A DNA stretch of 64,000 nucleotides, from assembly GCF_003201205.1 (NCBI RefSeq), contig NZ_QICN01000008.1, positions 168,219 to 232,218 on the forward strand, read 5' to 3'. Shown piece by piece: positions 20,909 to 29,757 of the stretch. Numbering within the stretch: position 1 is the first letter of the stretch; the number at the start of each line of letters is the position of its first letter. This DNA comes from Sinimarinibacterium flocculans. GTDB taxonomy: Bacteria > Pseudomonadota > Gammaproteobacteria > Nevskiales > Nevskiaceae. The position numbers and the translations under genes were made by a program. The notes under the pieces are model-generated. The model was not told the DNA's origin. It saw nothing but the letters and a program-made list of their open reading frames with translations, and did not search any database.

Positions 20909-22048
20909 ATGCCTGCCTATCTCGATCACAACGCCACCACGCGCGTCGATCCGCGCGTGCTCGAGGCGATGCTCCCGTATCTGTCCGGGCCTTACGGCAA
21001 TGCCTCGTCGCTGCACCGCTTCGGGCGCGCGGCGCGCGATGCGGTCGAGCGCGCACGTGTGCAGGTCGCGTCGCTGGTCGGCGCCCAGCCCGGCGAGGTC
21101 GTCTGGACCTCGGGCGGCACCGAGTCGAACAACCTGGCGATCAAGGGGGTGGCGGCACTGCATCCCGGGCGGGTGCTGTACGGGGCGACCGAGCATCCGG
21201 CAGTCATGGAAGCCGCCGAGGCGCTGGGCGATCAGCGGACCGTCGAGGCGGTGGCGGTCGACGGGCAGGGGCTGGTCGACTGGCCGGCCTTCGCGCGGCA
21301 GCTCGAGCGGGGCCCGGTCGCGCTGGTGGCGTTGATGCGCGCCAACAACGAGACCGGCGTCATCCAGGATGTGGCGCGGGCCGCTCCGATGGTCCGCGCC
21401 GCAGGCGCGCGGCTGCACGTGGACGCCGTGCAGGCAGCCGGCAAGATGGCGCTGGATTTCGAGGCGCTCGGCGCCGACCTGATGAGCCTGTCGAGCCACA
21501 AGCTCTACGGGCCCAAGGGCATCGGCGCACTGGTGCGCCGCGCGGGGATCGACCTGTGGCCGCTGCACCACGGTGGTCCCCAGGAGAAAGGCCTGCGCGG
21601 CGGAACCGAGAACGTCGCCGCGATCGTCGGCTTCGGCGAGGCGGCAGAACTCGCCGAACGCGAGTGGCAGGCACGGGCCGGTCATGTCGGTGTCTTGCGG
21701 GAGCGGCTGGAGGCGGCGCTTCGCGAGCTACCCGGCGTGGTGATCTTCGGCGCCCAGGTGGAGCGGCTGCCGAACACGGTGCAGTTCGCGCTTCCCGGAT
21801 ACGACGGCGAGGCCCTGCTTATGCAGCTCGACCGCAAGGGATTTGCCGTCTCCAGCGGTTCGGCCTGCGCCAGCGGCAAGGGCGAGCCCAGCCACGTCCT
21901 GCTGGCGATGGGTCTCTCGCGGGAGACTGCACGCGGGGCGATTCGCGTGAGTCTTGGGGTTGCCAGCACCGCCGAGGAGGTCGACGGCTTCGTCGACGCC
22001 CTCCGCGTGTTGGGCTCGGCGGGACGCGGCGCGGTGGCGGGCGCATGA
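20909..22048 (+). CDS. Cysteine desulfurase, NifS/IscS-like (first of tandem pair)
   Basis: A 379-residue PLP enzyme that releases sulfur from cysteine. It has LDHNATTRVDP, TSGGTESNNLAIKG, the Schiff-base lysine in LSSHKLYGPKGIGAL and the catalytic cysteine in the mobile loop VSSGSACASGKGEPSH, so it should be active. It is a group I (IscS/NifS) type but is clearly different from the second copy and lacks an IscS-like C-terminal tail. The start is 43 bp after cysE and the stop overlaps the next gene by 4 bp (ATGA). Its specific sulfur acceptor is unknown. Confidence 0.92.
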   Translation: MPAYLDHNATTRVDPRVLEAMLPYLSGPYGNASSLHRFGRAARDAVERARVQVASLVGAQPGEVVWTSGGTESNNLAIKGVAALHPGRVLYGATEHPAVMEAAEALGDQRTVEAVAVDGQGLVDWPAFARQLERGPVALVALMRANNETGVIQDVARAAPMVRAAGARLHVDAVQAAGKMALDFEALGADLMSLSSHKLYGPKGIGALVRRAGIDLWPLHHGGPQEKGLRGGTENVAAIVGFGEAAELAEREWQARAGHVGVLRERLEAALRELPGVVIFGAQVERLPNTVQFALPGYDGEALLMQLDRKGFAVSSGSACASGKGEPSHVLLAMGLSRETARGAIRVSLGVASTAEEVDGFVDALRVLGSAGRGAVAGA

Positions 22049-23199
22049 TCAATCTCGACCATGCGGCGACCACGCCGCTGGATCCGCTGGTGCGTGCGGC
22101 GATGCTCGATTGGCTGGACGACGCCGGCGGCTACGGCAATCCGGCGTCGGACCACGCACTTGGCCGCCGGGCGCGTGCGGCCGTGGAGTGCGCGCGCGCG
22201 CAGGTCGCGACGCTGCTCGCGGCGCAGCCCGAGGAGATCATCTGGACCTCCGGTGCCACCGAGTCCAATAACCTCGCGATCAAGGGTGCGCTGGAGTTCC
22301 GCGGTCTGGAGCGGGCGCACCTGGTCACGACGCGCATCGAGCACAAAGCGGTGATCGACACCTGCCGCTATCTCGAGACCCGCGGCGTAAGGGTGAGCTG
22401 GCTCGACCCGACGTCCGATGGCCGCATCGGCGTCGAGCAGGTGCTCGCGGCGCTGCGTCCCGACACGGCGCTGGTCTCGCTGATGTGGGTGAACAACGAG
22501 ATCGGCACCGTCAACCCGATTCGCGAACTGGCCCCGCTGCTGCGCGAGCGCGGCGTGCTGCTGCACGTCGACGCGGTGCAGGCGGCCGGCAAGCTGCCGA
22601 TCGATCTGGCCGAGGTGCCGGTCGATCTGCTGTCGCTGTCGGCGCACAAGTTCCATGGCCCGAAGGGTATCGGCGCGCTGTTCGTGCGCAAGCGGCCCCG
22701 CGCCCGTCTGGCGCCGCAGATGCACGGCGGCGGACACGAGCAGGGGATGCGTTCGGGCACGCTGGCGACGCACCAGATCGTCGGCATGGGGCAGGCCGCG
22801 GCGCTCGCGGCCCAGCGGCTCGAGGTCGACGCCCCGCGGATGAAGGCGTTCTGTGCGCGGTTGTACGCGCAGCTCGGCACCTTGCCCGACGTGTGGCGCA
22901 ACGGCGCAGCGGATGGGGCCGCGCCGCACATTCTCAATCTGAGTTTTGGCGGCATCGAAGGGGAGAGCCTGCGGGCGCGTCTGCCGGATCTGGCTGTCTC
23001 CAGCGGCTCGGCCTGCTCGTCGGCGACGCGCGAACCCTCGTACGTCCTGCGCGCGCTGGGTCGGGACGACCGGCTGGCCGGCGCCTCGCTGCGATTTTCG
23101 CCCGGCCGCACGACGACCGAGGCCGAGATCGATCAGGCAGCGCGCGAGGTGCGCGCGGCGGTGGAGCTGCTGCGCGGGCTGGCGCCGGCAGACGCGTGA
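22045..23199 (+). CDS. iscS: Cysteine desulfurase IscS-like (second of tandem pair)
   Basis: A 384-residue PLP-dependent desulfurase. Its motifs are closer to canonical IscS: LDHAATTPLDP, TSGATESNNLAIKGA, the PLP lysine in LSAHKFHGPKGIGALFVR, GGGHEQGMRSGTLATHQIVG and the catalytic cysteine in DLAVSSGSACSSATREPSY. It ends at LLRGLAPADA and so lacks the roughly 20-residue tail that in E. coli IscS (404 aa) contacts IscU. It overlaps the first desulfurase by 4 bp and the next gene by 1 bp, giving a tightly coupled operon. Confidence 0.9.
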   Translation: MINLDHAATTPLDPLVRAAMLDWLDDAGGYGNPASDHALGRRARAAVECARAQVATLLAAQPEEIIWTSGATESNNLAIKGALEFRGLERAHLVTTRIEHKAVIDTCRYLETRGVRVSWLDPTSDGRIGVEQVLAALRPDTALVSLMWVNNEIGTVNPIRELAPLLRERGVLLHVDAVQAAGKLPIDLAEVPVDLLSLSAHKFHGPKGIGALFVRKRPRARLAPQMHGGGHEQGMRSGTLATHQIVGMGQAAALAAQRLEVDAPRMKAFCARLYAQLGTLPDVWRNGAADGAAPHILNLSFGGIEGESLRARLPDLAVSSGSACSSATREPSYVLRALGRDDRLAGASLRFSPGRTTTEAEIDQAAREVRAAVELLRGLAPADA

Positions 23200-23576
23200 T
23201 GGACAACGTGTTCGGCTATCCCGACGCCGTGTGGCGGCGGTTCGTGAGCCCCGAGCGTGCCGGCGGACTGGATGGGCACGATGTCGTCCGCGTCCGCGCC
23301 CGCAGCCCGGCCGCCTCATTCGTGCTCGAACTGAGTTTCGCCGCCGGACCGGTGCCGCGGGCGCGGTTTCGTGCGCTCGGCTGTCCGGTGACGATCGCGG
23401 TCGGCGCGTGGCTGGCCGAGCGCCTGGAGACGCAGGGGCGTCTGGCTCTGTCGGAACTGGATGCGCCGGCGATCCGCGCCGCACTTGAAATTCCCGATGA
23501 GCGCGCCCATTGTGCCTTCATGGGCGAGGACGCGATCCGCGCCCTGGAAGCCGAACTGAAATCCCGAGTCGCATGA
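23199..23576 (+). CDS. Degenerate IscU-like Fe-S scaffold protein
   Basis: A 125-residue protein that aligns along its length with IscU/NifU-N: VWRRFVSPERAG for the N-terminal helix, ARFRALGCPVTIAVGAWLAE for the second cysteine region and AHCAFMGEDAIRALEAEL for the third. Cys62 and Cys105 correspond to E. coli IscU C63 and C106. The first ligand cysteine (IscU C37, in ACGDVM) is missing (SPAASFVLEL instead), and the HscA-recognition motif LPPVK is replaced by EIPDE. It cannot hold a cluster with the usual three cysteines; it might be a sulfur-handling or regulatory partner of the desulfurases. Starts inside the stop codon of iscS. Confidence 0.8.
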   Translation: MDNVFGYPDAVWRRFVSPERAGGLDGHDVVRVRARSPAASFVLELSFAAGPVPRARFRALGCPVTIAVGAWLAERLETQGRLALSELDAPAIRAALEIPDERAHCAFMGEDAIRALEAELKSRVA

Positions 23577-23914
23577 GCACTGAGTCGAACCAAGGTATCC
23601 ACCTGACCGAACGCGCCGCGCAGCGTATCCAGCTGCAACTCCAGCAGCGCGGTCACGGGCTGGGCCTGCGTGTCGGCATCAAGAAGTCCGGCTGCTCGGG
23701 GCATGCCTACACGATGGACTACGCCGACGCCGTCGAAGCCGGCGACGCCGTGTTCGAGCAGCACGGGGCCACCGTGGTCGTTCGCCGCGAGTACCTGCCG
23801 TTGCTCGTCGGCACGACGCTGGATTTCCAGAAGCAGGGGCTCAATCAGGCCTTCAAGTTCGTCAACCCCAATGCCAGGGCCCACTGCGGCTGCGGCGAAA
23901 GCTTCACCACCTGA
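23573..23914 (+). CDS. A-type Fe-S carrier protein (IscA/SufA family)
   Basis: A 113-residue HesB/A-type carrier that delivers or receives Fe-S clusters. The three conserved cysteines are present: C41 in KKSGCSGHAYTM and C105/C107 in ARAHCGCGESF. The middle YLPLLVGTTLDFQ matches the IscA pattern ('...dG..lDy...') but with divergent residues. It overlaps the IscU-like gene by 4 bp (ATGA). IscA, SufA and ErpA are hard to separate by eye; gene position favours IscA. Confidence 0.9.
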   Translation: MSTESNQGIHLTERAAQRIQLQLQQRGHGLGLRVGIKKSGCSGHAYTMDYADAVEAGDAVFEQHGATVVVRREYLPLLVGTTLDFQKQGLNQAFKFVNPNARAHCGCGESFTT

Positions 23915-23929
23915 GTCGCGCCCATCTGA

Positions 23930-23959
23930 TTGCCGCGCTGCAGCAGCGGCCGCTATAAT
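23930..23959 (+). promoter_or_regulatory. Sigma70-like promoter for ndk
   Basis: TTGCCG (23930-23935), an 18-nt spacer and a perfect TATAAT (23954-23959). The ndk start lies 73 bp downstream, leaving a leader that contains a GC-rich hairpin (GCCTGCCGGGAATGCCGGCCGGC region, near 23975-23998). This may drive the whole ndk-rlmN-pilF-... operon. Confidence 0.7.
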
Positions 23960-24032
23960 CCACTGATTTCATTAGGCCTGCCGGGAATGCCGGCCGGCCC
24001 CATTTTCTTTTGCTTTTGAAGGAGTTTGCTCA

Positions 24033-24464
24033 GTGTCGGTCGAACGTACCCTTTCCATCCTCAAGCCGGACGTGGTCGCCAACAATGCCATCGGCGGCGT
24101 GATTTCCTATATCGAGAAGGCCGGCCTGAAGATCGTCGCCGCGCGCATGCAGCACCTGACGCAGCGCGAAGCGGAGGGATTCTACGCGGTGCACAAGGAG
24201 CGTCCGTTCTTCGGCGACCTGGTCAAGTTCATGACCAGCGGTCCGGTGGTCGTGATGGCGCTGGAAGGCGAGAACGCCGTGGCCAGGTATCGCGAGATCA
24301 TGGGCGCCACCGATCCGAAGAAGGCGGCGCCGGGTACGATCCGCGCCGATTTCGCCTCGTCGATCGACGAGAACGCCTGCCATGGTTCGGACAGCCTCGA
24401 GAACGCGGCGATCGAGATCGCCTACTTCTTCCGCGCCACCGAACTCTGCCCGCGGACGCGCTGA
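24033..24464 (+). CDS. ndk: Nucleoside diphosphate kinase
   Basis: A 143-residue enzyme that equilibrates nucleoside di- and triphosphates through a phosphohistidine. [15 protein letters not shown] at the start, [18 protein letters not shown] and the active-site segment [20 protein letters not shown] (His in CHGSDS) are diagnostic. It starts with GTG at 24033 preceded by AAGGAG. In Pseudomonas, ndk directly follows the isc operon; here it follows the reduced version but has its own promoter. Confidence 0.97.
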   Translation: MSVERTLSILKPDVVANNAIGGVISYIEKAGLKIVAARMQHLTQREAEGFYAVHKERPFFGDLVKFMTSGPVVVMALEGENAVARYREIMGATDPKKAAPGTIRADFASSIDENACHGSDSLENAAIEIAYFFRATELCPRTR

Positions 24465-24498
24465 CGCGCGCCGCTTTTCGATCCGTTGCAGGTGATGC

Positions 24499-25728
24499 GT
24501 GACCGATAAGGGCATCGACAGTGAAGACCGTGCGGCGGCCCTTGCGGCCGCCGTCGAGTCTGCGCGCCCGCAGGATCGGCCCTCGCCGGTGACCAATCTG
24601 TTCGGTCTCGACCGCGCGCAGCTGCGCGCGGCCTTCGCGGCCATGGGCGAGAAGCCGTATCGTGCCGACCAGGTCATGCAGTGGATCTACCGCCGCGGGC
24701 AGGATGGCTTCGACGGCATGTCGAACCTGTCGAAGGACTTGCGCGCACGGCTCGCCCGTCATTTTGAGATCCGCACGCCCGAGCTGGTGACCGAGCAGGT
24801 CTCGACCGACGGCACGCGCAAGTGGGTGTTGCGCCTCGACGGCGGCAACGCGATCGAAACGGTCTACATCCCCGAGGAAGGTCGCGCGACGCTGTGCATC
24901 AGTTCGCAGGTCGGCTGCGCGATGGACTGCTCGTTCTGCTCGACCGCCCAGCAGGGCTTCAACCGCAACCTGACGACGGCCGAGATCATCGCCCAGGTCT
25001 GGTTCGCGGCGCGCACGCTCGGCGGCGACTTTCACGGCCAGCACTGGAAGGACCGCGACCAGCCCGAGGACGAACGCGGCGGCCGGGTCATCTCCAATAT
25101 CGTCTTCATGGGCATGGGCGAACCGCTGGCGAACTACAACGCGGTGCTGCCGGCGATCCGCATCCTGCTCGATGACTTCGGTTTCGGCCTGTCCAAGCGG
25201 CGCGTGACCGTGTCGACCTCCGGGCTGGTGCCGTACATGGACCGGCTGCGCGAGGATGTCGACACCGCCCTCGCGGTCTCGCTGCACGCACCCGACGACG
25301 CCTTGCGCGACGAGATCGTCCCGATCAACCGCAAGTACCCGATCGCCGAGCTGCTCGACGCCTGCCGCCGCTACACCGCCGGCAAGGACCGCAAGACGCA
25401 CATCGTCTACGAGTACGTGATGCTCGACGGCATCAACGACCGGCCCGAGCATGCGCGCAAGCTCGCCAAGCTGCTCGCCGGCATGCCGGCCAAGGTCAAT
25501 TTGATTCCGTTCAATCCGTTTCCGCAGACCCGCTACCGACGCTCGTCGCCGGAGGCGATCCAGGCCTTCGCCAAGATCCTGCGCGACAAGCACATCCTGA
25601 CGACGACGCGAAAGACGCGCGGCGACGACATCGATGCGGCCTGCGGCCAGCTCGTCGGCAAGGTGATGTCCCGGCAGAAGAACCGCCTGGGCACCCGGAT
25701 CGGCGACGTTCCGGTGACCACCGCGTGA
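24499..25728 (+). CDS. rlmN: Dual-specificity RNA methyltransferase RlmN
   Basis: A 409-residue radical-SAM enzyme making 2-methyladenosine at 23S rRNA A2503 and tRNA A37. The cluster-binding CxxxCxxC is C140, C144 and C147 (GCAMDCSFCSTA). Other motifs are DRAQLRAAFAAMGEKPYRADQVMQW, NIVFMGMGEPLANYN and a methyl-carrying cysteine region near GDDIDAACGQL at the C-terminus. Starts with GTG. The N-terminus is about 25 residues longer than in E. coli RlmN. The stop overlaps the pilF start. Confidence 0.96.
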   Translation: MTDKGIDSEDRAAALAAAVESARPQDRPSPVTNLFGLDRAQLRAAFAAMGEKPYRADQVMQWIYRRGQDGFDGMSNLSKDLRARLARHFEIRTPELVTEQVSTDGTRKWVLRLDGGNAIETVYIPEEGRATLCISSQVGCAMDCSFCSTAQQGFNRNLTTAEIIAQVWFAARTLGGDFHGQHWKDRDQPEDERGGRVISNIVFMGMGEPLANYNAVLPAIRILLDDFGFGLSKRRVTVSTSGLVPYMDRLREDVDTALAVSLHAPDDALRDEIVPINRKYPIAELLDACRRYTAGKDRKTHIVYEYVMLDGINDRPEHARKLAKLLAGMPAKVNLIPFNPFPQTRYRRSSPEAIQAFAKILRDKHILTTTRKTRGDDIDAACGQLVGKVMSRQKNRLGTRIGDVPVTTA

Positions 25729-26462
25729 TGCGCGGTATCGTCCTGATCCTGTCCGTGACCCTGCTCGCCGCCTGCGGCAGCACGATGACGCGTGCGGAGA
25801 AACAGGATGCGGCGCGCATCAACGCGCAGCTCGGCTTGAGCTACGCGCAGCGCGGCCAGTTCGCCGCGGCGCTCGACAAGCTCAAGCGCGCCCTGAGCCA
25901 GGACGACGAACTCGCACCCGCGCATGCCGGCATTGCCTACGTTTACCAGAACCTCGACGATCCGCAGCGCGCGGAGATCCACTACCGCAAGGCGCTGGGC
26001 TTCAGTCCCGACGATCCCGCGCTGAAGAACAACTTCGGCGTGTTCCTCTGCAGCCGCAACCGCAGCTACGAGGCCGAGCCGTACTTTCTCGAAGCGGCGA
26101 AGGATGCCCGCTACGCGACGCCGGCAGCGGCGCTGACCAACGCCGGCCGCTGCATGCTGGGCGTCAATGCCGAGCGTGCGGAGCGACACCTGCGCAGGGC
26201 TTTGCAGATCGACCCGGCCTATCGCGATGCGCTGGGACAGATGGCGCGACTGAGTTTCGACCAGGGCGACTACCTGCGCACGCGTGCATTCCTGCAGCGC
26301 TACGATCTGTCGACCGGCGCCACGCCGGAACTGCTGTTCATCGCGGCGCGTGCCGAGGCCGCCCTTGGCGACGTCGCCGCATCCAATGCCCTCGAGCAAC
26401 GCCTGCTGCTCGAATTCCCCGAGTCCGAACAAGCCGTACAGCTGACGCCCGATCCGTCATGA
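25728..26462 (+). CDS. pilF: Type IV pilus biogenesis/stability lipoprotein PilF (PilW)
   Basis: A 244-residue outer-membrane pilotin that places the PilQ secretin. The lipoprotein signal has a lipobox LLAAC within the first 17 residues. The rest is TPR repeats (ARINAQLGLSYAQRGQFAAALDKL, APAHAGIAYVYQNLDDPQRAEIHY, DPALKNNFGVFLCSRNRSYE). The ATG at 25728 shares one base with the rlmN stop; a GTG at 25725 is an alternative. It is separate from the chemosensory pil genes elsewhere in the window but serves the same pili. Confidence 0.9.
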   Translation: MRGIVLILSVTLLAACGSTMTRAEKQDAARINAQLGLSYAQRGQFAAALDKLKRALSQDDELAPAHAGIAYVYQNLDDPQRAEIHYRKALGFSPDDPALKNNFGVFLCSRNRSYEAEPYFLEAAKDARYATPAAALTNAGRCMLGVNAERAERHLRRALQIDPAYRDALGQMARLSFDQGDYLRTRAFLQRYDLSTGATPELLFIAARAEAALGDVAASNALEQRLLLEFPESEQAVQLTPDPS

Positions 26463-27304
26463 CCAACGAAACCCCGGATCTGCCCCCGGAACCGGCGCCC
26501 GCGCCGCCGCCCCCCGCAAGCCCCGGTACGATGATCCGCGAGGCGCGCGAGCAGGCGCGACTCTCGATCGACGACATGGCCGCGCACACCAAGCTGGCGC
26601 GACCGACGCTGGAGGCGCTGGAGCGCGACGACTACCAGTCGCTGCTCGAACCGGTGTACGTGCGCGGCTACTACCGCAAGTGCGCCAAGGTGCTCGAGAT
26701 GGACGAGGAGCGCCTGATCGCCGCCTACAACGCCCGCGTGGCGCCGCGTACGCCGGAGGCACCGGCGAAACTGCGTCTGGCGTCCGGCACCGAACTCGGG
26801 TCGACGAGCCGGTTGCCGGTGTCGATGGCGGTGCTTGCCGCAGTCGTCGCGGTGATCGTCTGCGCCTTCATCTGGTTCGCGCGCGACGATCGTCAGGCCT
26901 ATCCACCGGCTTCCGCAGTGCTCGAGGAAGTCCCGCTCAGCGCCGTGCAGCCGACGGTCGAGCCTCCCGCGGCCGAGATGGCGACACCGCCCGAACCGCT
27001 GGCGACGCCCGACGCGACGCTGGTGCCGGCGCCGACGCCCGAGGTCGCGGCGGCGCCTCCGGGCAGCCTGCGCCTGCGCTTCACGCAGGATTCCTGGGTG
27101 CGCATCGACGACGTTGCCGGTCGCGTGCTGCTCAGCGGTCTGCGCACGGCCGGTACCGTCGAGACGATTCAGGGACAGGCACCGCTGAGCGTGTTCCTCG
27201 GCAACGCCCCCGGGACCGAGGTCGAGTACGAGGGGCGGGTCGTGAACATCAGCGCTTTCACCCGCGACAACAACACCGCCCGTTTCACGTTGCCGCTGCC
27301 CTGA
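26459..27304 (+). CDS. rodZ: Cytoskeleton protein RodZ
   Basis: A 281-residue bitopic membrane protein that connects MreB filaments to the elongation machinery. It starts with a Pro-rich segment, then a cytoplasmic Xre-type helix-turn-helix (about residues 23-95, [20 protein letters not shown]), a single membrane helix (about 120-140, [20 protein letters not shown]), a Pro/Ala-rich periplasmic linker and a C-terminal DUF4115 domain ([20 protein letters not shown]). Overlaps pilF by 4 bp. The pilF-rodZ-ispG order is conserved in gammaproteobacteria. Confidence 0.94.
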   Translation: MTNETPDLPPEPAPAPPPPASPGTMIREAREQARLSIDDMAAHTKLARPTLEALERDDYQSLLEPVYVRGYYRKCAKVLEMDEERLIAAYNARVAPRTPEAPAKLRLASGTELGSTSRLPVSMAVLAAVVAVIVCAFIWFARDDRQAYPPASAVLEEVPLSAVQPTVEPPAAEMATPPEPLATPDATLVPAPTPEVAAAPPGSLRLRFTQDSWVRIDDVAGRVLLSGLRTAGTVETIQGQAPLSVFLGNAPGTEVEYEGRVVNISAFTRDNNTARFTLPLP

Positions 27305-27323
27305 GACCGACGAACGCTCCGCC

Positions 27324-28442
27324 ATGGCGATGACCCACCACCACCAGATTCCGCGGCGCGTCTCGCGCGCGCTGCGCGTCGGCCGGGTGACGGTCGGCGG
27401 CGGGGCCCCGGTGGCGGTGCAGACGATGACCAACACCGACACCGAGGACGTGGCCGCGACCGTCGCGCAGATCCGTTCCTGTGTGAAGGCGGGCGCCGAC
27501 ATCGTGCGTGTCTCGGTGCCCACGCTCAAGGCAGCCGAGGCGTTCCGCGAGATCAAGCGCGAGGTCGGCTACGTGCCGCTCGTGGCCGACATCCACTTCA
27601 ACTACAAGTGCGCGCTGGCCGCTGCCGAGGCCGGCGCCGACTGCCTGCGCATCAACCCGGGCAACATCGGCAGCGACCGCAAAGTCTCGGAGGTCGTCGC
27701 CTGCGCGAAGCACCACGGCATTCCGATCCGCATCGGCGTCAACGCCGGCTCCCTGGAGGCGGACCTGCAGGAGAAGTACGGCGAACCCAACGCCGACGCC
27801 CTGGTCGAATCCGCGTTGCGGCACATCGAGATCCTCAAGCGGCACAGCTTCGAGGACTTCAAGGTTTCGCTCAAGGCCAGCGAGATCTTCATGACCGTGT
27901 TCGCGTATCGCAAGCTCGCGGCGCTGATCGACCAGCCGCTGCATCTGGGCATCACCGAGGCCGGCGGCGCGCGCGCCGGTGCGGTAAAGTCAGCCGCGGG
28001 GCTGGGCATGCTGCTGGCCGAAGGCATCGGCGACACCATCCGCATCTCGCTGGCCGCGGATCCGGTCGAGGAGGTCAAGGTCGGCTGGGACCTGCTCAAG
28101 TGCCTGCACCTGCGCAACCGCGGCATCAACCTGGTGGCCTGTCCGTCGTGCTCGCGCCAGAACTTCGACGTGATCAAGGCCGTGACCGAACTCGAATCGC
28201 GCTTCGACGAGATCGACGAACCGCTCGACGTCGCCGTGATCGGCTGCGTGGTCAACGGTCCGGGCGAGGCGCGCGAGGCGGCGATCGGCGTCGCCGGCGG
28301 CTATCCGAACTCGATCTTCGTCGACGGCAAGATCGCGCACAAGGCGCACAACGACGAGTTGGTGGACCTGCTGGAAAAGCTCGTACGCGAGAAGATCGCC
28401 GCGCGCAGGACGGCGCGTGCGGCCGAGCCGACGGGCGCCTGA
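27324..28442 (+). CDS. ispG: 4-hydroxy-3-methylbut-2-en-1-yl diphosphate synthase
   Basis: A 372-residue 4Fe-4S enzyme of the MEP isoprenoid pathway converting MEcPP to HMBPP. The TIM-barrel start [19 protein letters not shown] is canonical. The cluster cysteines are visible in [13 protein letters not shown] and [12 protein letters not shown]. It lies 19 bp after rodZ and 3 bp before hisS, within the ndk-der operon. It depends on Fe-S cluster supply, relevant given the altered Fe-S locus upstream. Confidence 0.97.
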   Translation: MAMTHHHQIPRRVSRALRVGRVTVGGGAPVAVQTMTNTDTEDVAATVAQIRSCVKAGADIVRVSVPTLKAAEAFREIKREVGYVPLVADIHFNYKCALAAAEAGADCLRINPGNIGSDRKVSEVVACAKHHGIPIRIGVNAGSLEADLQEKYGEPNADALVESALRHIEILKRHSFEDFKVSLKASEIFMTVFAYRKLAALIDQPLHLGITEAGGARAGAVKSAAGLGMLLAEGIGDTIRISLAADPVEEVKVGWDLLKCLHLRNRGINLVACPSCSRQNFDVIKAVTELESRFDEIDEPLDVAVIGCVVNGPGEAREAAIGVAGGYPNSIFVDGKIAHKAHNDELVDLLEKLVREKIAARRTARAAEPTGA

Positions 28443-28445
28443 TTC

Positions 28446-29738
28446 ATGGCCAAGCGCTTCCAGTCCGTTCGCGGATTCAACGACGTGCTGCCGCCGGATA
28501 CTGCGCTGTGGCAGCAGCTGCACGCCGTCGCCGCACGCAGCTTCGCGGCCTACGGCTACGGCGAGATCCGCCTGCCGCTGCTCGAGCACACCAGCCTGTT
28601 CGCGCGGTCCATCGGCGAGGTCACCGACATCGTCGAAAAGGAGATGTTCAGTTTCCAGGACCGTGAGGGCGACAGCCTGACGCTGCGGCCGGAAGGAACG
28701 GCGAGCTGCGTGCGCGCCGGACTCGAGCATGGCCTGCTGCACAACCAGCAGCAGCGGCTGTGGTACGCCGGGCCGATGTTCCGGCACGAGCGGCCGCAGG
28801 CCGGTCGCTATCGCCAGTTCCATCAGCTCGGTGCGGAGGCCTACGGCATGGCCGGGCCGGACATCGACCTGGAGATCATCGCGCTGTCGGCGCGGCTGCT
28901 GCGCGGCCTGGGCATCGGCGGCGTCCGGCTGGAGCTGAACTCGCTGGGAACGGCAGAGACGCGCGAGCGTTACCGCGCTGCGCTGGTCGCCTTCCTCGAG
29001 CGCCATGCCGATGCGCTCGACGCCGAGTCGCAGCGGCGCCTGCACCGCAATCCACTGCGGGTGCTCGATTCCAAGTCGCCGCAGACGCAGGACGTGTTGC
29101 GCGAGGCACCGACCATCGTCGATGCGCTCGACGCCGACTCGCGAGCCCACTTCGAGGCCCTGCAGCAGGGGCTGGCGGACCTGGGGATCGCGTTCACGGT
29201 GAACCCGCGACTGGTGCGCGGGCTCGACTACTACAGCCGCACCGTCTTCGAGTGGATCACCGATCAGCTCGGTGCCCAGGGGACGGTGCTCGCCGGCGGT
29301 CGCTACGACGGCCTCGTCGAGCAACTGGGCGGTTCGCCGACGCCCGCCGTCGGCTGGGCCTGCGGTGTCGAACGCCTGATCCTGCTGATGAAGTCGCAGG
29401 GCGGCGTCACGCCGGAGTCCGGCGCACACGTCTACCTGTGCGCGCTCGGCGACGAGGCCGGGCGTGCCGCGCGCAGGCTCGCCGAACAGTGGCGCGACAC
29501 CTGGCCGCAGCTGCGCCTGATCGTCAACGCCGGCGGCGGCAAGCTGGCCGCGCAGCTCAAGCGCGCCGATCGCAGCGGTGCGCAGCTGGCGCTGATTCTC
29601 GGCGAGGCCGAACTTGCGGACCGCAGCATTCAAGTAAAATCCCTGCGCGCCGACGCTTCCGGCGCCGCATCCCCACCACAGCAGACCCTGGCCTGGGCGG
29701 AACTGCCCGCGCGCCTCGGCGGTCTGCTCGAGTCATAG
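28446..29738 (+). CDS. hisS: Histidine--tRNA ligase
   Basis: A 430-residue class II synthetase. It begins [20 protein letters not shown] and has motif 2 ([21 protein letters not shown]), histidine-specific motifs ([25 protein letters not shown]) and a C-terminal anticodon-binding domain ([20 protein letters not shown]). Length matches E. coli HisS. It lies 3 bp after ispG and 19 bp before yfgM. Confidence 0.97.
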   Translation: MAKRFQSVRGFNDVLPPDTALWQQLHAVAARSFAAYGYGEIRLPLLEHTSLFARSIGEVTDIVEKEMFSFQDREGDSLTLRPEGTASCVRAGLEHGLLHNQQQRLWYAGPMFRHERPQAGRYRQFHQLGAEAYGMAGPDIDLEIIALSARLLRGLGIGGVRLELNSLGTAETRERYRAALVAFLERHADALDAESQRRLHRNPLRVLDSKSPQTQDVLREAPTIVDALDADSRAHFEALQQGLADLGIAFTVNPRLVRGLDYYSRTVFEWITDQLGAQGTVLAGGRYDGLVEQLGGSPTPAVGWACGVERLILLMKSQGGVTPESGAHVYLCALGDEAGRAARRLAEQWRDTWPQLRLIVNAGGGKLAAQLKRADRSGAQLALILGEAELADRSIQVKSLRADASGAASPPQQTLAWAELPARLGGLLES

Positions 29739-29757
29739 AAACAGGAACTGAGCTGCC

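Noticed and set aside
24440..24498. Terminator between ndk and rlmN
   Set aside because: No stem followed by a T-run was found; the 34-bp gap is better read as within an operon.
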